Shown: piece by piece, positions 1 to 9,593 of the stretch
Position numbering within the stretch: position 1 is the stretch's first letter
Layout: each line of letters begins with the position of its first letter
Assembly (NCBI GenBank): GCA_964035575.1
Contig: OZ037860.1
Coordinates: 458,689 to 522,688 of the forward strand
Direction: 5' to 3'
Source: Rhynchopus sp. YZ270_cl-10
Lineage: Eukaryota; Euglenozoa; Diplonemea; Diplonemida; Diplonemidae
Length of the DNA: 64,000 bases
Made by a program: the position numbers and the translations under genes
Notes under the pieces: generated by a model
The model's database searches: none
What the model saw: the letters and a program-made list of their open reading frames with translations, nothing else
Told to the model about the DNA's origin: nothing

Positions 1-978
1 GACGGAGATCTTGCGGATGGGACGCGGTACGGTCGGCATGCCTTGGGTGATGGAGGAGAGGTTGTACTGTTCGCCCTGCAGGTCCGTGCGGGTGGTGTTG
101 CGGTGCTGTGCGGAGAGGCTTTGGTTGGCTTCGGTGGGTGCCATTCCTGAAGTGGTGGTGTGGATAGTGGTATGGATAGTGGTGTGGCATGGTGTTTGAA
201 AGCAAATATGGGTACCGTAATCGGAATAATGTTCGTAAAAAAGGTCGAACTTCCAAAAAAAATCCTGAAAAGGTAGAACATTACGGTCAATTTTTCCGAT
301 TAAGGTAGTTCCTAAGAGTGTAACATTGTCGTGTAGGTGTGGCGATAACGGATGAAAGAAAAGTCCATAAGATGAACCTAAGCCTCTCATCCTTAGTCGA
401 AAAAGGTGGAGAGGTGTCTCTGTGTGAAATATCCAAAAACTAAACAAACATTTTGCCGATTTGTCGTCACTAATCTACTATCGAGTTTTTTTTCGTTGAC
501 CGCAGCCATTTAGGAAGCCAGTTAGGCTCTTACCCTGACGCACGTAATAATTGCGTGAGGGGAATGATTCAAAGGGGGATACAAAAAAAGACCCACCTCC
601 ATCACATACCAGTCAGCATGCAGTTTATTTCGTCGACGTTTGACCCACAGCTTCCGACAGAGGAGAAGGACGCGTTTTCACCCATTCTTGCGGACTCGCA
701 GGCGCGGACGTTGAATGAGTTTGGCGACATGCCTGATGGGTGATTTTGTTTTTCTTTTATGATCTACTTTCTCACATACCTGTCAGGAGACAGTTGATCT
801 CATCCATTGCCGATGCGCTACCTGCGGTCGGGTGGGCCCCTGCGGTGGGCGAGGCTGCTGCGGAGGGAGGTGCGGACCCTCCTGCCCACTCGGCCTGCAC
901 GGCGCGTGTGTTGGCTCCGGTGGGGGGCATGCCTGTCATCATGCACACCTCCTCCGATACGTCGCGTGATGCAAACAT
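1..978 (-). CDS. protein built of repeated exons (3 exons seen; 3' end outside window)
   Basis: Three exons read in one frame through GT-AG junctions: 780-978, 610-732 and 1-146 (running off the window). Both introns are phase 1, with the G of a Gly codon split across the junction. Exon 1 starts at ATG 978 (MFASRDVSEEVCMMTGMPP) and ends DEINCLLTG. Exon 2 begins GMSPNSF and ends DEINCMLTG. Exon 3 begins GMAPTEANQ and contains EQYNLSSITQGMP. The unit of about 41-55 residues therefore recurs with its boundary at the intron, and the same phase allows exon duplication. A pyrimidine tract ending TGTAG lies 19 nt upstream of the ATG and may be a trans-splice acceptor. Intron 2 (147-609) holds two dispersed repeats. 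I do not recognise the family; no signal peptide or enzyme motif is visible. Confidence 0.6.
147..609. repeat. repeat-filled intron
   Basis: Intron 2 of the repeated-exon gene. It holds a foldback repeat at 214-287 (ends ACCGTAAT and ATTACGGT; second copy at 48713-48794) and a hairpin-A copy at 369-399. Confidence 0.6.
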
Positions 979-997
979 TGGGGGCGTGGGGGGGCAA

Positions 998-1050
998 CTA
1001 CACAAAAGGGGAGAAGGGGGAAGGGAGATGCGGAAGGGGAAGGGGAAGGA
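998..1050 (-). promoter_or_regulatory. possible trans-splice acceptor
   Basis: On the minus strand a C/T-rich tract runs into TTTTGTGTAG, leaving a 19-nt leader before ATG 978. The same arrangement precedes several other genes here. The trans-splicing role is inferred. Confidence 0.35.
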
Positions 1051-1102
1051 GTCGCGCGGTGCGCACTTTGTGGGTCCTTGGTGTGGTGGGGGGGGAAACG
1101 TC

Positions 1103-1441
1103 TCAAAAAAAGTTACATGCAAAGCACATGTAAAAATCACATGTCATGTCGTTTACTTCACCGTCGTGCATATGCACTGTGGAACGCAGAAGGTGGTACT
1201 CGAGGTCCGTCCAGCTGTCTGGGCATACTGTACAGAGGAACTGAACTATGGATTCGTCAATGTTCACCGTGGGTCCAGGGAGGAAAATAATTCGTCGATG
1301 TTCAACATACACACTCATTATCGGATGCCGACTTCCATGGCCACCGTCCTGCTGTCTAAGTGAACCTACACCCTTTGCGGCATCTGATGAGCGTATGAAA
1401 ATAATGCATTCGGGACAACAGTCAACAAAAAATACCCCCTC
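1103..1441 (-). CDS. Cys-rich, zinc-finger-like exon (5' incomplete)
   Basis: An open frame of about 112 residues ends at stop 1103. An AG at 1442-1443 after a C/A-rich stretch is a possible 3' splice site, since no in-frame ATG opens the frame before residue 42. The product has three CxxC pairs, in DCCPEC, FLCTVCPD and YMCFAC, plus several His, suggesting metal binding. The middle part (IIFLPGPTVNIDESIVQFL, SWTDLEYHLL) has the composition of a folded domain. It lies just upstream of the repeated-exon gene, on the same strand. It could be the last exon of a separate gene or, less likely, an earlier exon of that gene. Family unknown. Confidence 0.45.
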   Translation of the reverse strand, partial: EGVFFVDCCPECIIFIRSSDAAKGVGSLRQQDGGHGSRHPIMSVYVEHRRIIFLPGPTVNIDESIVQFLCTVCPDSWTDLEYHLLRSTVHMHDGEVNDMTCDFYMCFACNFF

Positions 1442-3485
1442 CTTTTTTGGTTGGTAGAGTGTGAGGTGTGATAGTTAAGGGACCGGTCACTCGGAAGAGC
1501 GTCCTGACCCTTTGTTCTTCTTTTTGCTTTTTTTTGTTTTTCTTTTTGACATTTTTTTCCCATTTCATGGAGGTGACGGGGGTGGAAAGATATGGCATAG
1601 CTATTGTGAACACGGGTTCGCACTGCTTAGCGTGCAACAGGTTGTTTCAAAACTACAACATAATTGGAAAAAAGAGAAATTCAGAGGGAGAAGGCGGGTA
1701 TTAAAAATAAAATAAAATACACACGGCGAAATGACTGTGCACAAATAAAAGGCACAAAATACATTTACTTTCTGTGATTCCTTTCTTTTAATAACCGATA
1801 CACAGAGAACAAAAAACCCCCAAAAAAAAATACTTTTGGGGGTAGAAAGCACAATTGGCATGCGCAAGAGATGGTCAAAAAGCGCTGCAGGAGGCAATTA
1901 AAGCCGCTGAACGGGCATGCTTTAACGGGATAAAGCACCCTTTGGCATCTTCGTCGACAGAAGGCTTTGGTAATAAAGATCAATTCCATATACTTTCCCT
2001 CCAAAGAAGAGAAAGCACAGAGACAAAGCAACTCATCCATATCAAAGAAAAGTTGGATAACTAGATACCTAGATAAGCTTGTGATTTTAACTAAAAACTG
2101 GAAAATATCATCCGCCAACTGATCTTGATAACAATAAAAAAATGAAACAGTGTTTTTCGTTGATGTTATTTTCCGGTACCCTCCACAACACACACGGTGG
2201 AGTCTGACCAGCTTGGACTCAGTCCAATCCGGACTCACCCCCGAGTCCGCCTGTTGGTCAGACTCACCACAAAAAAAAAAGAAGAACAATTATTAAAAAC
2301 AGCAAAGTTTGTTGAGCCTTTTGAACGCACAATTTAATGCTTAAAAATGGCTGCTCAGAAGAGCTATCGCATGATACACAAATTTGACGTTTTCGATACA
2401 TAAACACACAGCGCTCTGTTTATTTGCGGGACACCAGAGAAGTGAGCCTTTCGAGCGCAATAGACATGCAAAGGTATGTAGTATGTTGAACACATAGTCT
2501 GCAACCCATGAAATATCACAGGTGAAGGTGGGGGGGGGGAGAATCATTGTGTGCTGTATAAAGCAACGTCCGAGGGGGGGTGGTAAAAGCGATTTTTTAA
2601 ACTCACGTTTGGGGTCGGAGTTTTGTTGTAGGTTTGCTTCCCCCCTCGGGTTCCGCTTTTTACTTGAACGCCATATTGGGTTTGTATTTCAAAGAAAAAA
2701 GAAAAATAGTGGAAACCAAAAAGGAGAGGAAGAATATAGGGGAAAGGTCAGAACGCAATTGTCATGCGAACGAGGAGCAACGCTCACATTTAGTAGGGGG
2801 TTTCTTTGGGAAGTCGAAGTAATAAAAAGAGGGGTGAGGACAAAAGAAAAAAGGAGAAAGGGAAAGAGCAAAAGTGTTTCTCGCACCCTTTTGTTGGGGG
2901 CGGCTGGTTGGTTTGTTGAACATTAAATATGGGTCACAGAGCAGACACCTTTTTTTCTTAAAAAAGAGTCCGCAAAGAAATAGTCCGACCACACTATCGG
3001 GGGAGCAAACTCACCACTGTTTCTACACAAAAACGGAGTAGCCAGAGAAAGCAAGCTATCAAAAGGGATCAGTACACCCCCTCTATTTTTGTTGTTTTTC
3101 ACAAAAAGTATTTTCATACACAAAAAAAAAAAAATATATATATAGAAGAGGGGGGCTTAGGTGGTCACGAATGTACGCTGACAGAAAGGTGACCACTTCG
3201 CCCTATTACAAAAAAAAAAAAAAAAAGAGGTAATAGTACTCCTTGTTTGATGGTTCTCTGGGTCGTGTTTGTTCGTTTTGAGGAAGGTGGAAAATAATGC
3301 TTTCTCGAGAGAGGGAAGATATGGAGACCCTCACCAAAAATTAAAAAATGGGGTGTTTGAAAGTTTGTTTTGTTTTTGTTTTTGTTTTTGCTACTTTTGC
3401 TACAAACGGCTGTCAATATCGCTTTACCAACCTTTTTTTCTCTCGAATATCACAAAAAAATAACCTTTTTTTCCTCTAGGAAATC
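1442..3485. other. intergenic, homopolymer-rich
   Basis: No exon could be supported. The stretch holds many A and T runs and one strong foldback at 2196-2270. A short AT dinucleotide run lies near 3134. Confidence 0.4.
2196..2270. repeat. three-way-junction foldback
   Basis: The outer arms GGTGGAGTCTGACCA and TGGTCAGACTCACC pair with one bulge. Inside lie two more inverted repeats, TTGGACT/AGTCCAA and GGACTC/GAGTCC. It was seen once. Confidence 0.55.
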
Positions 3486-3734
3486 TTATAACCCCAAATT
3501 CATGATGGATGCAGTGCGTCCGGTTGGCATATGGTCGGAGGTGTCCTCAGTAAGCAGCTCGATCGCGCGCTGCTGGCCGTCGAGAAGCTCATCGAGCTCT
3601 CGCAGGCGGTCGAGGAGGGGGCGGGTCATGCCGTCAAACACTTCCTCCTGGTCGGATTTGAGAAGCCTCTTGCCACATACAGCAGGGATCATGTCGCGGA
3701 GTGCGTCTGCTTCGGCCTGGCTGGGTCGGATCAT
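3486..3734 (-). CDS. 82-residue helical protein
   Basis: A single-exon frame from ATG 3734 (MIRPSQAEADALRDMIPAV) to stop 3486. The product is acidic and strongly helical in the middle (LLDRLRELDELLDGQQRAIE, a heptad-like Leu pattern), so a short coiled coil is likely. It resembles small subunits of coiled-coil complexes in size and composition, but I cannot assign it to one. The upstream 480 bp consist of dispersed repeats, and no pyrimidine-AG signal is obvious within 40 nt of the ATG. It is followed downstream by the Cys-rich exon, and preceded by the NFKBIL1-type gene, both on the same strand. Confidence 0.6.
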   Translation of the reverse strand: MIRPSQAEADALRDMIPAVCGKRLLKSDQEEVFDGMTRPLLDRLRELDELLDGQQRAIELLTEDTSDHMPTGRTASIMNLGL

Positions 3735-3835
3735 ATTAAGAGAAAAAGAAAGAATAAAAAAGGAATAAATCTGTTGTATGGTTTTTGAGAGGGAGGGGGA
3801 GGGAGAGAGAAATGAAAAGTAAAGAAAAGGTAGAG

Positions 3836-3950
3836 TTGAAATACAAAGCCCCCTCGTGACAGTGTACCTTTGGTATGACCGGCTGTACCGGGGGGGGTGG
3901 ACACCCCAGCCATGCAAGTCCAATCCATTTCGTGGTTTACATCTGACAAG
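3836..3950. repeat. dispersed repeat C
   Basis: About 110 bp, starting TTGAAATACAAAGCC, with CGTGACAGTGTACC inside, a GTACCGGGG block and CCATTTCGTGGT near the end. Other copies are at 5522-5632, 11762-11826, 13491-13545, 18961-19000 (short) and 52892-52984. The function is unknown. Confidence 0.6.
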
Positions 3951-4037
3951 TTTATAGGATGAATCCTAAGCCTCTCATTTGCGTAGTCAAACCTTGAATT
4001 CGCTATCGCGCAGCATGCGTTGGGTTTCCACAAGATT
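3951..4037. repeat. hairpin-A repeat, long form
   Basis: The hairpin-A core is followed by the 3' extension CGCGCAGCATGCGTTGGG and TTTCCACAAGATT. The same extension occurs at 13700-13782 and, partly, at 53472-53526. Confidence 0.6.
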
Positions 4038-4219
4038 AGGGATGATGTCATAAAAGGGGGGAATTTGGAGAACGATACGATTTGAAGACTTTTCTGCGCT
4101 GATGAACGCAACCCGCTATTTTTTGTGGTAATATTTTTACTGCAATACGCTCCCACTGACCCTGGCCGTGAAGAGGAAACCTCTGAGGCCAAAAAAAAAA
4201 ATCGCAAAGAAAACAAAAA

Positions 4220-5359
4220 TTATGCTCTAAGGAGATCAGCTGCCTGTTGGGATAGATCGGTGGCGCGTTTCAGAGCAATAGCGAATTCAGCAGTGTCCAT
4301 GCAGGCAGAGAAGCGTTGTGTCACCTTGTCTGGGTGCCAGGATGCGAAGATGTGTTTTGCGTATTGACGCATCACGGATGGGGAGTGCTTTGCTGCGAGG
4401 GGTGTAGGGAGGGAGCCGTCTTGATGAAGCGAAGGCCAGGGCAGATCATCTGCAGTAAGCATCGCACTGCCTGCATCGTGCGCATCACCACGCTGTGCGA
4501 AGAATGCTTCGTAGCGTCGATCATTCTCTCCCACCACATCCCGCTCCCTAGCTGCCTTCGGCTCCGCACAAAAGTCAAACCATTCCGGCGTCACCTCCCT
4601 TTCCCCTCGCCTCTCCTTCTTCTTCGCTCTTTTCTCCTCTCTCCTTTGCCTTCTCTCTTCCGCTTCATCTTCCTCCTTCAACGACGCAATTTGAATCTGT
4701 CTTTCAAACACTCTTTGATATTCCAACGCAGTCCAGGTCTTCTCCCTATCTCCATCTCCCACCTCTTCAAATGAAAGCGACGCACTCTGTGGATCCTCCG
4801 CAAAGACTCTCGATTTTTTTACCTTAGTAATATGCGTTTCTGATTCAATGAGAAGCGTTAAAGCAAATAAAAATTTCCGTTCGCTATGTGCCAGATCAAA
4901 TGGACGTTGGTTGGTTGCATCTCTCTCAGCGAAGAGAGCAGAAAACTGAGAATTATCACAATGTTCGCGGATGAGAGCGTTTAGTGTACGGATGTCCCCC
5001 CAGACTGCGAGGATGTGGAGAAGATTGCGGTTTAAGGGAAAACGGAGTGCAAAGGCGGACGCATTGGTGTGGGTGACAAGCCATTTTCGGTCTTGGAGGG
5101 AGATGGCTTCGGTGAAGAGCTTTTTGCGGAGGGTTGAGGTAGATTCTTCTTCTTCATGCGCTTTGTTCTTCTGTGAATTCCGTCGTGAATGCGAATCCGA
5201 AGACGAACCGGACCTCCTCCGCTTCCGCCCCCTACGCCTCCCTTCCCGTCTCCTCCTTCTCGCCGAACGCTCTTCACAAGAAGATGGCACATCACTATGT
5301 TGCTTCACACTGTACGTCTCACTATTGTCATCATTATGTGTAAAGATCTTTTGGGACAT
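4220..5359 (-). CDS. NFKBIL1: NFKBIL1-like protein with ankyrin and J-like ends
   Basis: A single-exon frame of 379 residues from ATG 5359 to stop 4220. The N-terminal third is an Arg/Lys/Ser tract (RRRRREGRRRGRKRRRSGSS), typical of nuclear RNA-associated proteins. Next is a degenerate ankyrin segment (RNLLHILAVWGDIRTLNALI, then TNQRPFDLA). A highly charged helix rich in E/R/K follows. The C terminus has DDLPWPS, MRQYAKHIFASWHPDKVTQR and a final ALKRATDLSQQAADLLR helix. This matches the conserved tail of the NFKBIL1 family, where PWP is followed by a WHPD(K/R)xxQRF J-domain-like motif and TALSQALN. In other eukaryotes the family is linked to nuclear mRNA processing. The length is close to the human protein (381). 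Flanks are dispersed repeats. Confidence 0.8.
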   Translation of the reverse strand: MSQKIFTHNDDNSETYSVKQHSDVPSSCEERSARRRRREGRRRGRKRRRSGSSSDSHSRRNSQKNKAHEEEESTSTLRKKLFTEAISLQDRKWLVTHTNASAFALRFPLNRNLLHILAVWGDIRTLNALIREHCDNSQFSALFAERDATNQRPFDLAHSERKFLFALTLLIESETHITKVKKSRVFAEDPQSASLSFEEVGDGDREKTWTALEYQRVFERQIQIASLKEEDEAEERRQRREEKRAKKKERRGEREVTPEWFDFCAEPKAARERDVVGENDRRYEAFFAQRGDAHDAGSAMLTADDLPWPSLHQDGSLPTPLAAKHSPSVMRQYAKHIFASWHPDKVTQRFSACMDTAEFAIALKRATDLSQQAADLLRA

Positions 5360-5486
5360 ATTGAAAAAAAATTGAATTGTCCAAAGAAGACGAAAAAACC
5401 ATCTGTTTTGCAGGGGTATGTGTATGGGCTGGGAGTAGGTATGTGAAGGGATTAAAAAAAAAAATTGATTTGAAAGTGAAGTTATT

Positions 5487-5632
5487 AATGCAGGCACCTC
5501 CGACTGACCCACGTATGATTCCTTGAAATACAACAGCCCGCTAGTGAACAGTGTACGTTGGTTCAAACATGACCGGTGTACCGGGAAGGTGGAGACCATG
5601 CAGTCCTACATCCATTTCGTGGTTTACAGCTG
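5487..5632. repeat. repeats D and C side by side
   Basis: Repeat D (ATGCAGGCACCTCCGACTGA, then CCCACGTATGAT) joins directly to repeat C (GAAATACAACAGCCCG to CATTTCGTGGTTTACA). Confidence 0.5.
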
Positions 5633-6230
5633 GTAAAAAAGGGGGGTTTTGTTGGGGGGGTGGGCAGAGAGTTTTCGTTTGACGTTGATAAACGTGACGC
5701 CTTTTGTCTGAACACATGTTTGTGAAAGAATAACTCGGAAGATAAAGTAAAGACCCCTCTCTAGTTGGGGCACAAAAAAATCCATTTGAAGGCGCTATTC
5801 GCACGCTATGAGTTAACCAAAGCCAAAAATTTATTATCTAAGAGAAAAAGAAACTGTAATTGTAAGATGAATGTGCACACACATGTCTTACCCACAAAAA
5901 AAAAAAAATCGCCATCGTACGGAGAGAAAGTAATTGACACACCTTTTTTGTTATTTATTCAGCTTCCCCCCACCCCGGGCCCCCACCTTCACCTTGAAAT
6001 ACAAAATATCCAAAAATGTAACCGACGGGAACATATTTTTTTTTTTCTTCTTTTGAAATAGGCAATCATATTTTCAAAAAAACAAACCACAAAAAAAAAA
6101 AAAATGATAATCTGATGGCATAAGTGTAGCTGCCGTTCGTACGTTTTTTTTCTTATCAAACCCGAGACATAAAACTGTCTCCATACCTTTTAAAAACCCA
6201 TAAGGAGCGGAGCGAAGTTCTTAAACGTTT

Positions 6231-6503
6231 TCAATCGCTCCTCCCCAACAAGAGGAAGCGCTGTTGAACCCACAGTGCTCGGTCACCTATAAAAAGACTG
6301 GAGTGCCGCTTTCTGTACCAAAAGACCAGGTTGGTGAGGGGCCACCTCTTGTATCTAAAAAAAATTGTGAACCAAGACGCAGTGCAGATACCTTCAGGCG
6401 TTGCACTCATGAACGATGTGGTTTCACAACACGAGAGGGAAAAACCTGTATGCAAGATACAGTTGAATCATATTTAAAAAAGAAAACAAAGAAAAGTTTA
6501 TAG
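6231..6503 (+). CDS. possible exon, unassigned
   Basis: A plus-strand frame without ATG encodes about 85 residues, including KKTGVPLSVPKDQVGEGPP and RRCTHERCGFTTREGKTCM, with composition and Cys spacing unlike random sequence. It ends inside the leader of a hairpin-A repeat, which argues against a genuine C terminus. It would be the only plus-strand gene in the left half. It may be a chance frame or a degenerate exon. Confidence 0.2.
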   Translation, partial: SIAPPQQEEALLNPQCSVTYKKTGVPLSVPKDQVGEGPPLVSKKNCEPRRSADTFRRCTHERCGFTTREGKTCMQDTVESYLKKKTKKSL

Positions 6504-6560
6504 GATGAACCTAAGCCTCTCGTGCTTAGTCACCTTATCATATTCTTTTTAAAGAAAAGT

Positions 6561-6604
6561 TGGAAGTGCAAAACGACTCACCGTTCATCGGCGGACGCAG
6601 GGGG
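6561..6604. repeat. dispersed repeat F (5' part)
   Basis: AGTGCAAAACGACTCACCG, then GGCGGACGCAGGG. It matches the left half of the repeat F defined at 11632-11716. Confidence 0.5.
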
Positions 6605-6636
6605 TAGTGTTGTCACTACCACAGATGACTAGTCTG

Positions 6637-6770
6637 TTTGGGGACTACTAGTAGTGCTAGTCGCCCACATGACTTAGTCTCTTTTACGAATAGTGTTACA
6701 CCAGTAACACGACTAGTTTAGCCCTATTCGGTACGACTAGTACTTCCTCCAGTAGTTCCCCAAACACAAC
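6637..6770. repeat. foldback repeat
   Basis: Inverted arms TGTTTGGGGACTACT and GTAGTTCCCCAAACACA enclose further ACTAGT/GACTAG pairings. Arms are about 35 bp with mismatches. Confidence 0.55.
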
Positions 6771-7463
6771 TCCGTCGGTGTACCTTCCTTATCAACCCGA
6801 AGGCTTGGGAAACTGACTTTTTTGTTGTGTCAGAAACCATAGAAATACAATATTTCAAAAAAAAAAATCGGAATCCATTTCTGGGTACCAAGGGATACAC
6901 AGCGTGGATTGTTCAGTGGGGGGGGGGGGGGGGGGGGGAGGGCGTGGGAGAAAGCTTCTTTAGGTGAGAAGATAGGCTGGTATATAGGTTGGTGTTCCAC
7001 ACACCGTGAGACTCTTTTTTGTTTTTTGTTTTTGCGTTTTCACCAAAATATTTGTGACGCTGTGGGGGGTGGGGTCCCCCACTGGGGGGGATTTTTTTTT
7101 GTGTTGAAAAATTGGAAAAACAGTATTCTAGGTGAAAAATTGTTGAATCGTGGTGAAACGCACACACCTCGACCTGTTTGGTGAGGAGTGGCTCTGCAGC
7201 GCGGTTCGTCCCTAGAACCGCGAGTGTGTTCAAAATGCTTTGTTTCTATTTCCTCCTTCATGAGGTGACAAAATAAAAGCACATAAACTTTTGTTTTTTG
7301 AAAACGGTCACCACCACGTAGATGGCCCACACAGTTTTTTTTTCTTGAAAGTGAGACTGTAAGGAAAAAAAGGTTTAACGACGAACGCAAGCCCGATCAG
7401 ATGAAACCTAAGCTCAATGTACTGAGCTACCTTCAAAAAAAATAATAACTACAGCCCCTCTTG

Positions 7464-7921
7464 TGGTGCTTCCCGGGGGGTATGCATTTCACAAATTTTC
7501 ACAAAATGTGACAAGTTTTCACAAGTTTTCACAACACGAAAACCGCTATAAAATTGTGAAGGCTGGTGAAAAATGGTGAAAAATTGTGAAAAGTTGTGAA
7601 AAGTTGTGAATTGATTTTATTTTTTTGGGGGGGTTTTTTTTGGGTTGGGTGGTGGCCCACCCATTGAGGGGTATTTTGGGATTCACAAGATAGAACGTGA
7701 TGTGGTGTACCTGTGTACCTGTGTACTGTGTACTGTGCGGAAATGACGAGAACTTGTCCATTTCGGCAAATTGACCCCACCACTGGCCGGACGGATTCCG
7801 GAAATGCAAATGCCGGCATTTAAAAGCTTCACCAACAAAGAAAAAAAGGGTGGTGAAAAGTTGTGAAAAGTTGTGAATTGAATTGAAAATTTGTGAAATG
7901 CATACCCCCCGGGAAGCACCA
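7464..7921. mobile_element. 458-bp inverted-repeat element (MITE-like)
   Basis: The terminal inverted repeats start TGGTGCTTCCCGGGGGGTAT and continue ATGCATTTCACAAATTTTC, 37 bp and exact on both sides. The flanking duplication TCTTG lies at 7459-7463 and 7922-7926. The inside holds runs of TTCACAAG/TTGTGAAAAG and a block (7745-7815) also found in two other elements. It has no coding capacity. It sits inside a partial repeat-C-like sequence (ACAGCCCCTC). Confidence 0.75.
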
Positions 7922-7960
7922 TCTTGAGAATATCTTCTTGAAAAAAAAAAGGGGGTTTTT

Positions 7961-7992
7961 TAAGATGATCCTAAGCCGCGCTTAGTCATCCA
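7961..7992. repeat. hairpin-A repeat, short loop
   Basis: Outer arms GATGA/TCATC pair fully, where the common form has an A-C mismatch. Inner arms are CTAAGC/GCTTAG around only CG. Confidence 0.55.
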
Positions 7993-8618
7993 TTTTTTTT
8001 GGTAGCCGCGCCACTGGTACTGCCTCTTGCTTAGTTTTGTTGTTGTGCTACTTAGCGGGGTTCCACACTGCGACTGGGCAGGGGGGGACAGTTTCCCTAT
8101 TCGGGCTTTTGGGGGCACAGCCTGCACCCCCCTAGGTGTGGCAGAGCCTCTTGACTCTGGGCTGACGACAAAAGGGGAACCCCATACTAAGTTTTTTGTT
8201 TTTTGTTTTTTGTTTTTGTTTTCGTTTTTTGTTTTTTTTTTTTTTTGTTTGCAAAAGTGGTTTTATGAAAAAAATTAACAATACGCCACTCAATTTGACC
8301 AATTTTCTTCTTTTCTTTTTTCTGAAAACTTTGACAACGTGTACCCCCCGCGAACGGGCAATCCACGCGACCTTTTTTTTATCTTTGAACTCCCTCCCAC
8401 ATAGCCAGCATCCTCGGGGAAGATGGCGCACTCCCGTAATATGACTTAACAAATTGGGAAGTTTAACACACTGTTTGGACCACTTAAAAACCAATAAGCC
8501 ACCCACACCCCCCAACCCCCCCAAAACAAAAGAAAAGCTGGGAGATGACGTCTTCATTTTGCTACACAAAATAGAATCATGAGATGGTGCCCGCCACATC
8601 GAAAGGTGTGCATGAAGA

Positions 8619-9313
8619 CTATTGCCACTCAGCGTGGTCGAAGCCCCTCTCACACGTGACCCACGCAGTGGACTCCAGGTATAGCACTGTGATTTCCCGC
8701 GGGCTAAGGTTCTTCGACATATCGGAGTTGAGAATGGAGAGTGCAATCAAATTGCGGACGGCGCTGGACTGTTTTGGGTTTTTGGAGGGTAAATGAAAAA
8801 AAACAGCTTGGTTAAAAAAGGGTTGGTTCTCTGTCTTGCTTTGGCTTCATGATTTTTGGTTGGCTGGATTGTTTTGGTCGGGGGGGGGGGGAGCTTTCAT
8901 ACCGAAGGCCCGGTCACCTCGTACTGCTCTTCCGTAGCTGCAGAAGACGCGAATCTTCTTGAGACCTGCATTCCGAAGGCCTTCTGTGGTGTGTTTTTTT
9001 TTTGATAAATTGTTGGGGTAGTGTAGTTGCCTCGGTTGTGTTGCCACAGTTTGTGCAAATCTCCACTTTTTTTTTTTGTAGTTTCGACAATCACCTATCC
9101 GAGGACGGGTTCTGTACAACAATGTCGCTAATGAATTCCAAAGGTATAGGACGATGCCTTTTTTGAATAAGAGTAGAGCGTGGGGAACCAAAGGACCTCA
9201 GATAAGTCCTCTTGCAGGGGTTTTTAAAATATATATTAATCTCATACCTTTGGGGCCCGCGAAATAGACGACGTGACGGCCGACCGCAACACTGAAGGTG
9301 CTGGGAAGAACAT
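8619..9313 (-). CDS. 98-residue protein with organelle-targeting-like N terminus
   Basis: Three exons: 9248-9313, 8903-8983 and 8619-8768, all junctions GT-AG and phase 0 (donors GTATG). The frame runs from ATG 9313 to a TAG. The first 40 residues (MFFPAPSVLRSAVTSSISRA, then KKAFGMQVSRRFASSAATEE) are rich in Ser/Ala/Arg with no acids, as in mitochondrial presequences, and a cleavage-like RRFASS motif follows. The mature part contains NLIALSILNSDMSKNLSPRE and ends CERGFDHAEWQ. I do not recognise the family. Intron 1 (8984-9247) is lengthened by a repeat B plus repeat E pair. It lies downstream of two other small minus-strand genes, suggesting a shared transcript. Confidence 0.6.
9003..9127. 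repeat. dispersed repeats B and E in tandem
   Basis: Repeat B is TAGTTGCCTCGGTTGTGTTG then CCACAG, GTGCAAATCTCCAC. After a T tract comes repeat E: TTCGACAATCACCTATCCGA then GGACGGGTTCTGTAC. The same B-T-tract-E order recurs at 54336-54447, so the two may be one element. Here it lies inside an intron. Confidence 0.6.
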
Positions 9314-9593
9314 TGCAAAAACCGACTCACACCTCTTTTTTTTCCACTGCCTTACGCGAAAAACACCCCCACTTCTAAGATACTGAGTTAAAAAACAAAA
9401 TCTAGATCTATGGGGGGGACAATCGGGATATAGAGGGGAGTGCGGGAAAGATAACTCCTTGATGTGTGGATAAAATCTGTTGTTGAGTGTATTTTTAAGT
9501 TTTTTGTTGTGTCGACAATCGCCTAAGAACCCACTTAAGGGTTAATAGGGTTTGTACTCAATGCTGGACGAAGCACTACGGAAGGTATAGACG

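Larger units (their letters stand above)
3735..4219. other. intergenic of dispersed repeats
   Basis: Contains a repeat-C copy (3836-3950) and directly after it a full-length hairpin-A copy (3951-4037). Nothing coding was seen. Confidence 0.5.
5360..7463. other. intergenic with repeats
   Basis: Adjoining repeat D and repeat C copies (5487-5632), hairpin A (6496-6540), a repeat-F copy running into a foldback (6561-6770), a G run of about 20 near 6920, and poly-A/T tracts. One plus-strand open stretch (6231-6503) is listed separately. Confidence 0.5.

Noticed and set aside
740-1363. 207-residue plus-strand frame
   Set aside because: Covers two minus-strand genes; the minus reading has matching exon junctions and repeated units.
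1765-2289. 174-residue minus-strand frame
   Set aside because: Starts in a foldback and continues through T-rich intergenic sequence; no protein-like composition.
8132-8746. 204-residue minus-strand frame
   Set aside because: Runs through poly-A/T and repeats and overlaps the last exon of the 98-residue gene in another frame.
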